Assembly (NCBI RefSeq): GCF_003711515.1
Contig: NW_021167083.1
Location: 178,712-242,711, forward strand
Length of the DNA: 64,000 bases
From: Sodiomyces alkalinus F11
Lineage: Eukaryota > Ascomycota > Sordariomycetes > Glomerellales > Plectosphaerellaceae
Direction: 5' to 3'
The notes under the pieces were generated by a model, which saw only the letters and a program-made list of their open reading frames with translations, was not told the origin of the DNA and did not search any database. The position numbers and the translations under genes are program-made. Shown in pieces: positions 21,932 to 33,030 of this stretch. Every line of letters starts with the position of its first letter. Position 1 is the stretch's first letter.

Positions 21932-23866
21932 TCATGCTGACGTCCCGCACAACTCCTCAATGCGACTGCGCATCGCCTTTTCCGCGTTGACCGGGTCAAT
22001 CCTCTCCGTCGGTCCCAAGCGGAGCATCTTGCCCACCAAGTACATGAGCTTCCCCTGAGGGTACGTCTTCTTATTCCCGCCAAACTCCTTCAAGACCCTG
22101 TCCTCGCCTTCAAGAGCCGACTCTACGAGAGCGCCGTACTCTTCTTCCGAAAGCTCATGGAACCAAAGGTCATGGGCGTCGATGGCAGCCGTGACACCGC
22201 CAGCCTCCCCGACGTTCCCATGATAAAGAGCCAAGAGGAGCTCCTTGGCAACTTTGCCGGTGATTTTCTTCTGGTGCAGGTGGAAGAGCAGTTCGGACAG
22301 GGATGCGACGGGCACCCTGGCGCATTGGCCCTCGGGCGTGATCTCGAAGGCTGTCTCGTCGTCTTGGGGGGACGACCTGTCGGTCACGAGGCGGCCGAAT
22401 TCGTGAAGGATCCAGTTCGCTGCCAGCGGCGCATACTTCTTGAGGTCCGGGTCTAGTTCAAGGTCAAGAGGCTGCTGCGGTGTCCGGCCTTCCGCTTCAC
22501 GGAGACGCTTTCCCAGCCCCCCCACGACGTTGTAGAAATACTCGATGCGGGCACCGTTGTCAAGGGCCATCAGCGACACGGCATCCTTGGCGCTGACGCC
22601 GTATCTGTCGACAAGCTCGTCCAACTCGCGGTCGGGCAAATGGGCCACGGATTCCTTGATGTGGCGGACCAAGTCCTCCGAGATAAGGAGGGGCCCGAGA
22701 TCCGGATCCGGCATGTACCGGTAATCGACCTCGCCCTCCTTGCCGCGCAGGCGGCGCGTCTGTTTCGAACCTAGGGTCCACCCCCTCGTCTCGCCGACGA
22801 CGGAACCGCCCGCTTCGATTTGGGCGATCTGCCTATCCCGCTCGGCGATGATGGCGTCTTCGACGGCTTTGATGGTGCTGAGGTTTTTGACCTCGGTGCG
22901 CGTCCCGAGACGGCCCGTCGCGGTGTCGCCTGTCCGCCTCACGGAGACGTTGACGTCGGCCCGCAGGCCGCCGGTCTCCATGCCGGAGACGCATGCGTCG
23001 ACGGCGTTGAGCAGCAGCTGGATCTTGCGCACTAGTACGGCTGCGGTGCGGGGGTGGTGGATCTCGGGTCTGGTTATGATCTCGATGAGCGGGACGCCGA
23101 CGCGGTTGAAGTCCAGCCAGCGGGCGTCGCCGGGTTGAGCGAGGGTCTTGGCCGTGTCTTGCTCTAGCTGGATCTGCTGGATACCAACGGTGACGCTGTC
23201 GCCGTCCTCGGGGGCGATGCCGTCGCGGGCAAGCAAGGTGATGCTGCCGTTCCTAGCGAGGGGCTCGTAGTATTGGGTAATTTGATAGCCCGAGGGCTGA
23301 TCCCACCAGAAGTAGTGTTTCCGGTCGAAGCGACTGACCGGTTGAATGTCGCAGTTCAGGGCCAGGGCGGCGCGGAGAGCGGGGATGAGGGTCTGCGGTT
23401 GGAAAAGAGGCTGAGAACCAGGTATGGAAAGATCGAAGAGGGCAACGTGAGAATTTGGTTCGTCGTTAAAGGAGGTGGCGGCGGGCGAGAAGAGTTTGCG
23501 GGAGGTGTTGAGCTGGGCGTGAATCTCGATACCCACTGTCAGCTCCCATCCGTCCACCGTTTGGGCGCTTCCCTTTTGCGCCTTGTTCTTTCTGGACTCC
23601 TTCTTGAGCTGTTTGGCCTCATCTTTGAGCTTCTTGCGGAGTGGAATGATGGGGGTGTCGGCAGGTGAAGCCGCTGACGAGGTCGAGACGTGCACTGCTC
23701 TCGTAGCCTGAGGGGAAAAGGGTTGTAGACAGCGAGAGCACGAACACGAAGCTGCCACTCTACAAGATCCTCTGGGGGTGTAGTTTGAAGAAGCAAGGCA
23801 GCCCTTTCGAGGCAACTGGCCTTGAAGGAGGTATCTCCCAAGATGTCGGGTTGGGATGCGGGACAT
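21932..23866 (-). CDS. PET112: Glutamyl-tRNA(Gln) amidotransferase subunit B, mitochondrial
   Basis: Single exon, 644 aa. GatB is the subunit of the GatCAB/GatFAB complex that binds Glu-tRNA(Gln), activates it with ATP and receives ammonia from GatA to form Gln-tRNA(Gln) in mitochondria. The N-terminus is Arg/Ser/Cys-rich without acidic residues, a plausible import signal, followed by a basic K/E stretch. The cradle domain opens with V-G-I-E-I-H-A-Q-L-N-T (about 111-121), and shows K-H-Y-F-W-W-D-Q-P-S-G-Y-Q-I-T-Q, F-N-R-V-G-V-P-L-I-E-I-I-T-R-P and Y-R-Y-M-P-D-P-D-L-G-P-L, all classic GatB blocks. The tail has the helical YqeY-like GatB domain, with I-T-G-K-V-A-K-E-L-L. Length is on the long side for the family because of the N-terminal extension. 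It faces the J-domain gene and diverges from the DUF6594 gene. Confidence 0.97.
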   Translation of the reverse strand: MSRIPTRHLGRYLLQGQLPRKGCLASSNYTPRGSCRVAASCSCSRCLQPFSPQATRAVHVSTSSAASPADTPIIPLRKKLKDEAKQLKKESRKNKAQKGSAQTVDGWELTVGIEIHAQLNTSRKLFSPAATSFNDEPNSHVALFDLSIPGSQPLFQPQTLIPALRAALALNCDIQPVSRFDRKHYFWWDQPSGYQITQYYEPLARNGSITLLARDGIAPEDGDSVTVGIQQIQLEQDTAKTLAQPGDARWLDFNRVGVPLIEIITRPEIHHPRTAAVLVRKIQLLLNAVDACVSGMETGGLRADVNVSVRRTGDTATGRLGTRTEVKNLSTIKAVEDAIIAERDRQIAQIEAGGSVVGETRGWTLGSKQTRRLRGKEGEVDYRYMPDPDLGPLLISEDLVRHIKESVAHLPDRELDELVDRYGVSAKDAVSLMALDNGARIEYFYNVVGGLGKRLREAEGRTPQQPLDLELDPDLKKYAPLAANWILHEFGRLVTDRSSPQDDETAFEITPEGQCARVPVASLSELLFHLHQKKITGKVAKELLLALYHGNVGEAGGVTAAIDAHDLWFHELSEEEYGALVESALEGEDRVLKEFGGNKKTYPQGKLMYLVGKMLRLGPTERIDPVNAEKAMRSRIEELCGTSA

Positions 23867-25324
23867 TTTCTGGACGTGGTCTCGAAGTTGGCGAGGTCGG
23901 GGGCTGCTCGTAAATCGGGGTCAGATTAATTGAGCCTCTGAATCAGAATGACCGCCGTGACACCAGGATCCTGCAAATTTCCTGGGCACCGCCCGAGGCA
24001 GCAGCGCGCTAATCTTTTTTTTTTTTTCTGCACCTCCACCACCCTCTTTCTCAGGATCTGGGTGTCGATTAGGTCTCTCGTGAAGGGCTGAAGGAGGGGA
24101 GGATTGCAGGTTTTTTTTTTTTGTTTTTGGATAAGAGAGCCGCTGGGATTCGCTGGCGGATTATCACGTGGCGCGGGGGCACGCAACAGGCAAGATAGAG
24201 AAAGGTGGTGTTTCACCAAGTGGAGGGTGACGAGATGTTGGTAAGGTGACTCGACTGATCCAAAAGAACTTCGGATACCGTGAAGTTGCTTAGATAATCC
24301 CAGCCTTGGTCTCCACTTCCCTGTCACCCCCTGCACAACACAACGCAACACGAGCTCTAGCAGCATCCGTTCACAGGCTTCTTCTCTTCCCCATCCCCAC
24401 TGCATGATGCGGGAAACCGAGAATCCCGGTTGGGTATCATCATGCAGCCTAGCACCCTGGGACTGTGCCCGACCAGGGTGTGACAGACGAAGGGCGAAGG
24501 ACGAAGACGATCGTCCATGGGACATCCATCCGTTTTCTCTTCGCTCTGCCCTCCAACGCGGGCGCCTCCATGCGATTTTGTCTTTATCCCTCCTTCGATG
24601 TCAGCCTCCCTCCTCCCTTTTGTCTACCTTACTTTCTAATTAATCTGTCTGAAACAACGGCCATCATCATCCCAAGATTTGGGTTAGACATCGACGTGAA
24701 CTGGAAGCCGAGAGCACACACACACACACACACACACGCGATTGCCCTCTCTTGTGGCCTTGACGCGGAACTCGTCCTACCAACCGTTTTCCTCCTCTTT
24801 TTTATTTTCTATTTTATTTTTAGCACTATTCTATTATTTTCCTTTCTTTTCTATTTTTTCCTTGTCCTCCCCACCATCTTCCCCGAGTCTTTATCCGTAC
24901 TTCGCCTCGGACGTCGCTTGTCAGTGTGATTCTTTGACATCACCATCACACCCGCTGAGAGCAAAAATCGCCGGGCTCACATCCCACCTTGCCGCTTATT
25001 GTGGCTTCCTCCCTTCTCCATCCCGCCTATCTATTCCTCTCTACCTTATTTATCCTAATATGACTCCTCGGTCCCTTTCTCCCTTCGACCATCGCTGATC
25101 AGTCCCCGCCCAAACGTCGGCAACCCCCTCGCGGTGTCTGACTATATGATTGCTCGCCAAGGCTTCCTCGGCTCCCTTTGTTTCCGTTGAGCCTGCATGC
25201 AGCACATGGGATTCCATCATTCTTTTCCAATGAGCGGGTATTAACTCGCTTCTATCCTCCTTCCTGAGATCCGTTTCTCTCATCAACATAGCACCGTAGT
25301 CCCAAGTCTACCTACACATTCGAG
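23867..25324. other. Divergent intergenic region GatB / DUF6594 gene
   Basis: About 1.46 kb with no convincing exon. It includes T-runs near 24015-24025 and 24111-24122, a CA microsatellite (24715-24737) and strongly pyrimidine-rich sequence (24780-25080), typical of fungal promoters and long 5' leaders. Confidence 0.5.
24715..24737. repeat. (CA)11 microsatellite
   Basis: Eleven CA units plus C, in the probable leader of the DUF6594 gene. Confidence 0.95.
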
Positions 25325-27595
25325 ATGGCTTTGATATATGTTTCGCCTTCTATCGAAACTGTCCACGACCCACAGGGTGCCCAGTCAGCACCCCAGTCAG
25401 CGACGGTTCCGATCTTGGACAGGCCCGGAGATCGCAATGCGGATGGTACAAGTCTCACCGGCGCAGGCGACACGGGAACCAACCTGGACCCTTCCACAAC
25501 CACGACCACGATACATCGCTGTGAGGTCAATGGGTCACAAGACCTGTCATCCAAACATGATTCGCATAGTACCGACTCGGGCGCACCTACACGTACTCTG
25601 GATGCCGCTCCAGTACAGAAACCAAGTAATCTCGCCGTGCAGGAGTTTGATCCGTCGAAGCTCGGCCGCCCCGTTTCTATGCAGGAGGACTCCCATGGTG
25701 CTTCAGGCAACACCGACACCGATATCAACCCCAAGATGAACACCAATATCAACACCAATAGCTACACCCATCCCGGGGTCCTCTCCGTCTCCGATTCTAC
25801 TTCACCTACGCCAAGGGGCTCTCATCAGAAACACTCCATAAGAAACCCGCCCTCCCCTACAACTATGTCTTCGGTCACCAATGACACGTCCCTAACTGCA
25901 AAGACCAACCGTTCCGGAAGCTCTAGTGGAAGTGGCTCGACCATCACCCAGACCTCCTTCTCGAAGCACCGGAGTACAGAAAACCACAGGGACAAAAGCG
26001 GCCAAGATGGCAATCATGAATCCCGGGACAAATTCCACGGCCAGTCCCCCAAGAGCCAGCAAAGGCCAGACGTAATGTCCTTCCTAGAGCCCGATGCTCC
26101 ACAAGTGCCCCGGGTCTCTATGCCGGCCGCAGCAGCAGGACAGCAGCACCCGCCGTTCCAGTCCCGTCCGTGGAGGCTAGGAGACGTACCACTACCACAT
26201 CATCGCCAGCCAGCATCTACCAAGAGCACCTCGTCTTCGACGACCGGCAACTTTGCCAGTGCCCACGGCAACGGCACTGGCAGTGACGTCTCCTCGGACC
26301 CCACCCTTTACCCCGAGACAGACACCAATAGTGCCGTCCACGGCGTCAACGGTGGCGGCCCCCCTCCCCCCGTTCCCTCTTTCAGACATGGGTCCCGGCC
26401 CATGTCATCCCATCACAGAACCCAACAAGACCATGCTAGCCAAGGGGGCCCGGAAATGCCACGAGAGAACGCCCGCCTTCCGTATGGCTCGCCAAATGCC
26501 TTCCATGCCCGAAGGCCAGCTCCATACGACGACCACACCATCCACTTGCCCCGAGGGGAGAAGCTCCCCATGTCCGGCTACGAACTCCTCGCCACCAAAC
26601 TCTCGGCGGGCAACATGCATGTCGGTAGCGGCCACACCCTGAAGCCGATGTACCGGAGGTTTGACGTCCTCAATCATCGTCTGCTCTTGCATCTCCAGGA
26701 TGAGCTGGCCGAGCTCGAAGAGCAGCTCCACCGCCTAGACATGGCCGACACCCACGCGCGACGTGTGCAGAATTATATTCTCCCGGCTTCGAGGCGCCAA
26801 GAGGTTGCCACCACCGGCGAGCTGCAGTGGCATAAGACGGATATACTCGGAAAGGTTGGCTTCAAGCTTAATCAGTACAGTAAGCAGTGCCTCCCCCCCC
26901 CCCCCCCCCCCTTTTTCTTTGTCCCCTGTTCCTTTTTTTTCATCTTCTTGATGTTCGTCCAACACCATCCATCCACTAACATCGACGCAGACTCCGTCTT
27001 GTCTTCTTTCAAAGACACCCAGAGTCTCCCATCTCCGCACCCCGACGATATCCACACCTACCGTACCTATCTCGCCACTCACGGCCCCGTCATCGATACC
27101 GAGACCCGTTTCCTCGACTGGGAGGACGACCTCGTCTCCTTGGCCCGGCATCCCGGTGATGCCCCCATGCCCCACGACGTCTCAGACGACATGCTGACCC
27201 CTATGCCGCGGCCCTCCATGCGCTTCCCTTCCGTGCCTGGCAGTCCAACCTCTGACGCCGGCTGTGCCGAGTCCACTCGCAACGCTCCGCTCCAACCACA
27301 AAACCTCGATGCTCTACACGACTCCGGTTACCTACTTCCACGTCTTGTCATTGCAATCGCCGCGGCTTTTCTTCTTCCCTTGCTCACCTTCGCCCTCATC
27401 CCTAGTTTTGTGGGTCGCATGGCCGTCGTAGTTCTCGTCTGCCTCGGCATCTTTGCTGTACTACTCCAGTGGGGTTTCGTACGGACGGGTGTCGGGGGGG
27501 CAGATCGATGGGAAGGCCTGGGAGGGCCGCAAGACTGGACAATCTGTCTCGGCGTCTATGGAGTTGTCATGGCTGTCGTCGCGAGCTTTTTCTAG
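25325..27595 (+). CDS. DUF6594-type fungal membrane protein with long disordered N-terminus
   Basis: Two exons, 25325-26879 and 26991-27595, give 719 aa. The first ~370 residues are Ser/Thr/Pro/His-rich and probably disordered. The conserved part starts near G-Y-E-L-L-A-T-K-L-S (about 417) and includes Y-R-R-F-D-V-L-N-H-R-L-L-L-H-L-Q-D-E-L-A-E-L-E-E-Q-L, the hallmark of fungal DUF6594 proteins. Three hydrophobic segments end the protein (L-V-I-A-I-A-A-A-F-L-L-P-L-L-T-F-A-L; M-A-V-V-V-L-V-C-L-G-I-F-A-V-L-L; G-V-Y-G-V-V-M-A-V-V-A-S-F-F). The 111-nt intron (GTAAGC donor, CTAAC branch, GCAG acceptor) carries 19 Cs and has no in-frame stop; removing it gives L-N-Q-Y-N-S-V-L-S-S-F as in the family. 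Function unknown. Confidence 0.87.
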   Translation: MALIYVSPSIETVHDPQGAQSAPQSATVPILDRPGDRNADGTSLTGAGDTGTNLDPSTTTTTIHRCEVNGSQDLSSKHDSHSTDSGAPTRTLDAAPVQKPSNLAVQEFDPSKLGRPVSMQEDSHGASGNTDTDINPKMNTNINTNSYTHPGVLSVSDSTSPTPRGSHQKHSIRNPPSPTTMSSVTNDTSLTAKTNRSGSSSGSGSTITQTSFSKHRSTENHRDKSGQDGNHESRDKFHGQSPKSQQRPDVMSFLEPDAPQVPRVSMPAAAAGQQHPPFQSRPWRLGDVPLPHHRQPASTKSTSSSTTGNFASAHGNGTGSDVSSDPTLYPETDTNSAVHGVNGGGPPPPVPSFRHGSRPMSSHHRTQQDHASQGGPEMPRENARLPYGSPNAFHARRPAPYDDHTIHLPRGEKLPMSGYELLATKLSAGNMHVGSGHTLKPMYRRFDVLNHRLLLHLQDELAELEEQLHRLDMADTHARRVQNYILPASRRQEVATTGELQWHKTDILGKVGFKLNQYSKQCLPPPPPPFFFVPCSFFFIFLMFVQHHPSTNIDADSVLSSFKDTQSLPSPHPDDIHTYRTYLATHGPVIDTETRFLDWEDDLVSLARHPGDAPMPHDVSDDMLTPMPRPSMRFPSVPGSPTSDAGCAESTRNAPLQPQNLDALHDSGYLLPRLVIAIAAAFLLPLLTFALIPSFVGRMAVVVLVCLGIFAVLLQWGFVRTGVGGADRWEGLGGPQDWTICLGVYGVVMAVVASFF

Positions 27596-28326
27596 GCATG
27601 TCGTGTCCATAATTTTGACTCTTCTTGTTATTACTTATGTCTCTGGGCCTCCATGCGGTTTGCTTACAGGGTATGATTCTTATGTTTGAACATTTACGCA
27701 GCGTTTTGTATTTAATATCCGAGATGGCTGACTATGGGACGGAACTCGGGACGTGGGAGTTTCAACTCGCGGTATGCTGGGTTTAATGATGGCTTGGAAC
27801 GGCGTAAGAAGAAGACAAAACGGATACCCCATGCGTCACCCTCTCCTGATGCACATCCCACGCTTCATATCATGATCATTTGTTCAGGCTACGAGTGCTT
27901 GGTTTTCCGGACTGAAAGCCAAACTCCATACATCTTATCTTCAGCTGACGGTCCCACAAGCCCAGAGCCTACAACTCCAGTGGAAGAGACTCGCAACTCA
28001 TTGCACAGATGAGACGATATCACGATGGTTTCAGGAGCACAGAAGAGTGACGTCGAAACAATAACCTCCATTGGAAACGACTGTCCTGCAGCGAAATTGC
28101 ACTTTGCCGAGGCGATAAACAGCGATGAGAAGAACCATGCTCCCAGGCCACTTCATCAACCCCGAAGCGAAAGAAGAAATCCAAAGCCACTGTCCTCTCC
28201 ACCAAATTCTGTTCCCCCCCCCGAACTCATCCGCCGCCCTGCATCCAGGGTAGGCACACATTTCCCCGTCCATCAGTCATATCCTCATATCTTTTCCGCA
28301 TCAGGAGCAAGTCGCAAACAACCCGT
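27596..28326. other. Convergent intergenic region DUF6594 gene / xylanase
   Basis: 731 bases between facing 3' ends with several short open frames on both strands, none with recognisable features. Confidence 0.5.
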
Positions 28327-29260
<934 letters not shown>

Positions 29261-29415
29261 CTTGAGTGTGCTTTGCTTTGTTGGAGTCTTTCTTCGAGGG
29301 GTGGAGTTGATTGCACAAGCTGGCTTCAGGGTGAAGACGATTGTAGTAAGAGACCGGTGGTGAGTGGCTTGGTGAAGAAACAAAGAGATGTTGAGGTTGA
29401 TGGGAGATCTCGAAG

Positions 29416-29428
29416 CCTTTATATATCC
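29416..29428 (-). promoter_or_regulatory. TATA box of the xylanase gene
   Basis: On the minus strand GGATATATAAAGG lies about 160 bases before the xylanase ATG, a good TATAWAA match at a plausible distance for a gene with a ~100-base leader. Confidence 0.6.
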
Positions 29429-30135
29429 ATTTGAGGGCCCCTTTTCTCGTGTCGCTTTCCAGGATTCAAGGTTGTCGTCACGGCCAAGATCCCGGGTCCT
29501 GGCTTCTCCCCAGAATGGCACTTTACCCATAGGATCGATCTTCGGGCATCTTCGAGCAAGCTCGTGTCGCGTCTCGAGTTGATTGTCAGCCAGACACTGG
29601 GTCAACCTACCTACGTTGTACACCGGTGTACGTACCTTAAGGTACTTAGCATTTACAACTGTACGTACCTTTTGGGACCGACTGCCGGTTCTACCCCACA
29701 CTCTAGGCCCAATCAGGGCTACTAGGCCCCGGTACCGTGCTTACCCCAACTCTACCCCAAGGGAACAGCCGAAACGCCCAGGGCCCCCGAATCTGTCACG
29801 ATCGGCAGTTAAGCTTTAGGCTAAATCGTGGCGCAGGTCCTGCGTCTTGGACGAGTCCTCCCGGCAGCCCTGGCAGCCCTGGCAGCGCTGACGCGTGGTC
29901 CGCGTGGTTCCAGGCACCGAATTCCGTTGCCCCCGTTGGCCGTTTAGGAAGGGCAAGTGCATGAAGTGGTCCCTTGTCTCATGTGGCTGGATATTGAATG
30001 TCGTCATTCCTAGAGTCAGAGTCTCAAGAGACATGTTTACCGCCCAGGTTTCCAGCTTGATTCGCAACGCAGAATACGACTCCCAAAAATCGTTGAAATC
30101 GAATGATTTTAGCCGGGATCTCAAGGTGCGCTGAC

Positions 30136-30566
30136 TTTTACTCCATGAAGAAAAAGAAAACGCCGATCATCACTTCTCCCCAAGCCCCAAGAGTGGGATA
30201 AAAAGGCTGCTGATCAGCACCTCCCCCCCCCCCCCCAGCGGCACTTCTTCATGGAGTAAAAGAAGACGTCAATCGCCCACTTCTTCCCATCTCGTGCTCA
30301 GGGTGAACCATAGGAGAAAGTTGTCGATCACCGCACCTTCCTCCGGCGACTCATCTCCATGAAGTAAAAGACAACGTCAATCCGACTGCGACTTCTCTCC
30401 CGGCTCTTCTCCATGAGGTAAAAGATCACACAGGGTACCAGACATTGAGGAAATTCTCCTTGATTCTCTCTCCGAGAGGCAAGACAGGCGTCAATCATCA
30501 CCTGTTCTCCGGCTCGTTTTTCACGTGCAGGAAAGACATGTCGATCACCACAATCTTCCCGGCGGC
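30136..30566 (+). repeat. Degenerate ~54-bp tandem repeat, about eight units
   Basis: Units begin near 30136, 30189, 30243, 30296, 30350, 30405, 30460 and 30514. Clear unit landmarks are CTCCATGAAGTAAAAG-like heads (30141, 30247 as CTTCATGGAGTAAAAG, 30355, 30410) and cores GTCAATC or GTCGATCACC (30267, 30322, 30375, 30490, 30540) followed by a CTTCTCC-like end. Period is 53-55 bases; the sixth unit is the most diverged. An open frame runs from 30304 to 30636, but unit lengths that are not all multiples of three shift the frame elsewhere, so coding is doubtful. Confidence 0.7.
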
Positions 30567-31852
30567 AGCGGACCAGAAAAGCAAGGAAGAATCATGCATC
30601 GGAAGCGCGGACGATTCGCTGGGAATCTACGTGTAGAATACGATTTGATGCGCCGACCAGTCACTCACCACCCAGGGCGGCATTGACAATGAGGATGAAA
30701 AGGGCTTGGGCACAAAATGGGAATGCGACGACACGAAGGACAAGGTCAGGTCATCAACACCAAAGGTTCGCCACGTTGTGATGTGTTTCGTCCCAAATTA
30801 ATATCCCCCGTCTTGTCTTGGTCTTCCTGCGGTGGCGGCGGGTTATTCGTCACCCTTCGGCTACCAAGTTCGGCTAGCAAGCTGTTCTCAAGAGTCAAGA
30901 TGATGGTGATTGGAATATGGTTCTTGTCCAAGGAATCGACCGTGGTCGAGGGGTCAGCTGGGGAAATCAGTAGGACTTTGCTGTCATCACGAAACCTCAA
31001 AATCGGGCGGTTCTGTAATTAAGAAGAAACCTCTAATTAAGGTACCTTACGGAAACTGTTACAGATTCTATAGCCTGAACGTTGTCGCGAGATAGGTACT
31101 TGGAAGCTCGAAGTCCGCTTCTATTTTTTTTTATTTTTTTTTGGTACTCTGTATTACTTAGTGACGGTCGCTTTTTGTGTTAGTGCCGGGGTGTGTTCAG
31201 AACCGAGACCTGAGTCGCTTTCAGGGGCACACAAGCATTGCGGCTTACAAAGTACCTGACTTGGCCAATCATGAGAAATGGCCGGTCCAACCCACCAAGG
31301 CCAGGTCTTGGAGAGCTATTCGCCGGACATGGAACAAATAATGCTGGCGTTACTTACTAACAATATATTGGTAGATTTCATAAGGTATGTTTTCGGTCTC
31401 TTCTGAGTCTTCTCGGTGCTATCACACGGAACACTATGACCAAGGTAGACTGCGAAGTTCAAAGTGTCAGGGTACGTACTCTTTGCTCATTTCGTCTGCC
31501 AAACAATCTAAGACCATCAAGCCATTCCTCTCCTCAGACAACTGTTTTCCAAAGTAAGCTAAAACGCTATCAGAAATTCAGCCTTCCTTGGTTCCTTTTG
31601 GGGCGGGGGGTCTTGACTGGTATCTGCGGATTTCGTATCGAGGTGGTGCTGTATTAATTAGAGTGTTCCCCTTTGAAGATGCGGGGAGATTTTACACAAG
31701 GGCACTTGGTATTTTACTTGTAACGAAGTACGGGTGCCGGGACTTCGGAAACGTTGAGATCCGGACCGGAGCTGACCCACTATTCATCTCCGGAAGCTTC
31801 GCCCTCCGGTTCCTACAAGTCCGAGCCACCCTTTGTCTTTATCACATTACTG

Positions 31853-31860
31853 TATTTAAG
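31853..31860 (+). promoter_or_regulatory. TATA-like element of the 5S rRNA gene
   Basis: TATTTAAG at -31 to -24 relative to the 5S start. Dispersed 5S genes of filamentous ascomycetes such as Neurospora use a TATA element near -29, so spacing supports a functional gene. Confidence 0.65.
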
Positions 31861-31883
31861 ACACTCAGAGGCCAAAAAACATC

Positions 31884-32002
31884 ACATACGACCATACCCA
31901 CTGGAAAACTCGGGATCCCGTCCGCTCTCCCCTAGATAAGCCAGTGAGGGCCGGATTAGTAGTTGGGTCGGTGACGACCAGCGAATACCCGGTGTTGTAT
32001 GT
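31884..32002 (+). rRNA. 5S ribosomal RNA (dispersed copy)
   Basis: 119 bases starting ACATACGACCATACCC and ending GTGTTGTATGT. The terminal helix pairs ACATACGACC with the 3' end. The second helix pairs CACTGG (31899-31904) with CCAGTG (31941-31946). Internal hallmarks are GATCCCGTCCGCTC, AGATAAGCC and the internal promoter/loop E region TTAGTAGTTGGG with GGTGACGACCAGCGAA. A TATA element lies upstream and T-runs downstream. I know this sequence as the standard filamentous-ascomycete 5S, so it looks intact. The RNA is transcribed by RNA polymerase III and enters the 60S subunit. As in many Sordariomycetes it is dispersed rather than inside the rDNA repeat. Confidence 0.95.
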
Positions 32003-32006
32003 TCTG

Positions 32007-32023
32007 TTTTGCTTGTCCTTTTT
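32007..32023 (+). terminator. Pol III T-run terminator of the 5S gene
   Basis: TTTT starts 5 bases after the 5S 3' end and TTTTT follows at 32019, as expected for RNA polymerase III termination. Confidence 0.75.
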
Positions 32024-32850
32024 GTTTTCTTTTTTCCTTTTGTTTTTCCCCTTGCCCCCACCTCCCTCCCCCTTTATATTTTTGGTTCCGGTATGGCCTG
32101 TCGTCGTCATTCTCGCGCGCCTTCTCCAGATTGCAGGTCGAGTGGTGGCACTGTACATAGATGCATAGATCAATGTGGGTCAAGTCCTCGTGGGTCGATC
32201 GTATCGGTGTCCGGAGAAGGTGTCGGAGATCGTCGGTCTGGAGGGCAACATTGTGGGGCCGAAGTACGAACTTGCCCTGACCGGAAGAGAAGGCCGGGTA
32301 ACAGTGTAATGAATTTCGTGGCGAAGGATGTCCTCTGGCCAGATTTGATTTGTTTGGACGGAATTCCGTGATGTCTTTCGACCTGTCCCGGGCTTCCCGG
32401 CTAAATACAACGTACGAAGCCACGGATTCCCAGAACAGAACCACGCTTTTGCCCAGAATGCATCTGGAAGGATACTTCCGTTCCTGTAACTTACTAGCGC
32501 GAAAAGGAACGGCGAAAGAGGCTAATTACGTAGTGGCGCGTGGCTTATGAGCTCGTCCCTTGCATTGGCTGATGCAGACGGACATGCGGCTTCCATTACG
32601 GGTATTATGGGAAAGCGAGGATTACGTAAGGGGATTCCGGGGTGAGCGCCGCAGCGGCAGCGGCAGCGGTGTGTGGAAAAGGCCCTATGGGGACTGGGAC
32701 GGGGACGGTTGAATTGCTTCCTCATACCTAACTTCATTTCCGCATCGTTGTATTCTTGGACCATTCGGTCGACACGATGGATTTATCCTGTTCCATCAGG
32801 TCCATCAGGCCCATCAGGCCCATTACACGCCCCTCATGCATTCGTCTCCG

Positions 32851-32858
32851 TATAAAAG
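32851..32858 (+). promoter_or_regulatory. TATA box of the CE4 deacetylase gene
   Basis: TATAAAAG lies 180 bases before the ATG at 33031, preceded by a TCCATCAGG/CCCATCAGG direct repeat (about 32795-32822). Confidence 0.65.
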
Positions 32859-33030
32859 GGACGGCCTGGGAGCCGACTTGGCGGGCCTCTTCTCACTACA
32901 TATTATCGGAACATGTTGATCGTTGATCGACAGCTCTTTTTCGGTTGTGCTTTCTTCAATTTAACCCAGTGACTTGGCCTGATCGTCATCGACACGGGCG
33001 ATCCATTATTTCCCGCGCAACCGCGAAACA

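Larger units (their letters stand above)
29261..33030. other. Long divergent intergenic region between xylanase and CE4 deacetylase
   Basis: 3.77 kb holding both promoters, a degenerate ~54-bp repeat array and a 5S rRNA gene (listed separately). GGCTAR hexamers, the core site of the xylanase regulator XlnR/Xyr1, occur at 29819, 30109 (reverse), 30872, 32399 and 32520; five is about what chance predicts. ACCTTAAGGTAC lies at about 29636. A T-run with TATTTTTTTTTATTTTTTTT is at 31122-31142. No convincing protein gene is seen. Confidence 0.55.

Noticed and set aside
30136..30566. CRISPR-like array
   Set aside because: Eukaryotic nuclear DNA; units are degenerate along their whole length with no repeat/spacer structure.
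30304..30636. Possible repeat-protein gene over the 54-bp array
   Set aside because: Part of the array shifts frame and there is no start context or partner exon; kept only as a repeat and a finding.
29261..33030. Enrichment of XlnR sites as proof of xylan regulation
   Set aside because: Five GGCTAR sites in 3.8 kb is close to the chance expectation, so it is not evidence by itself.
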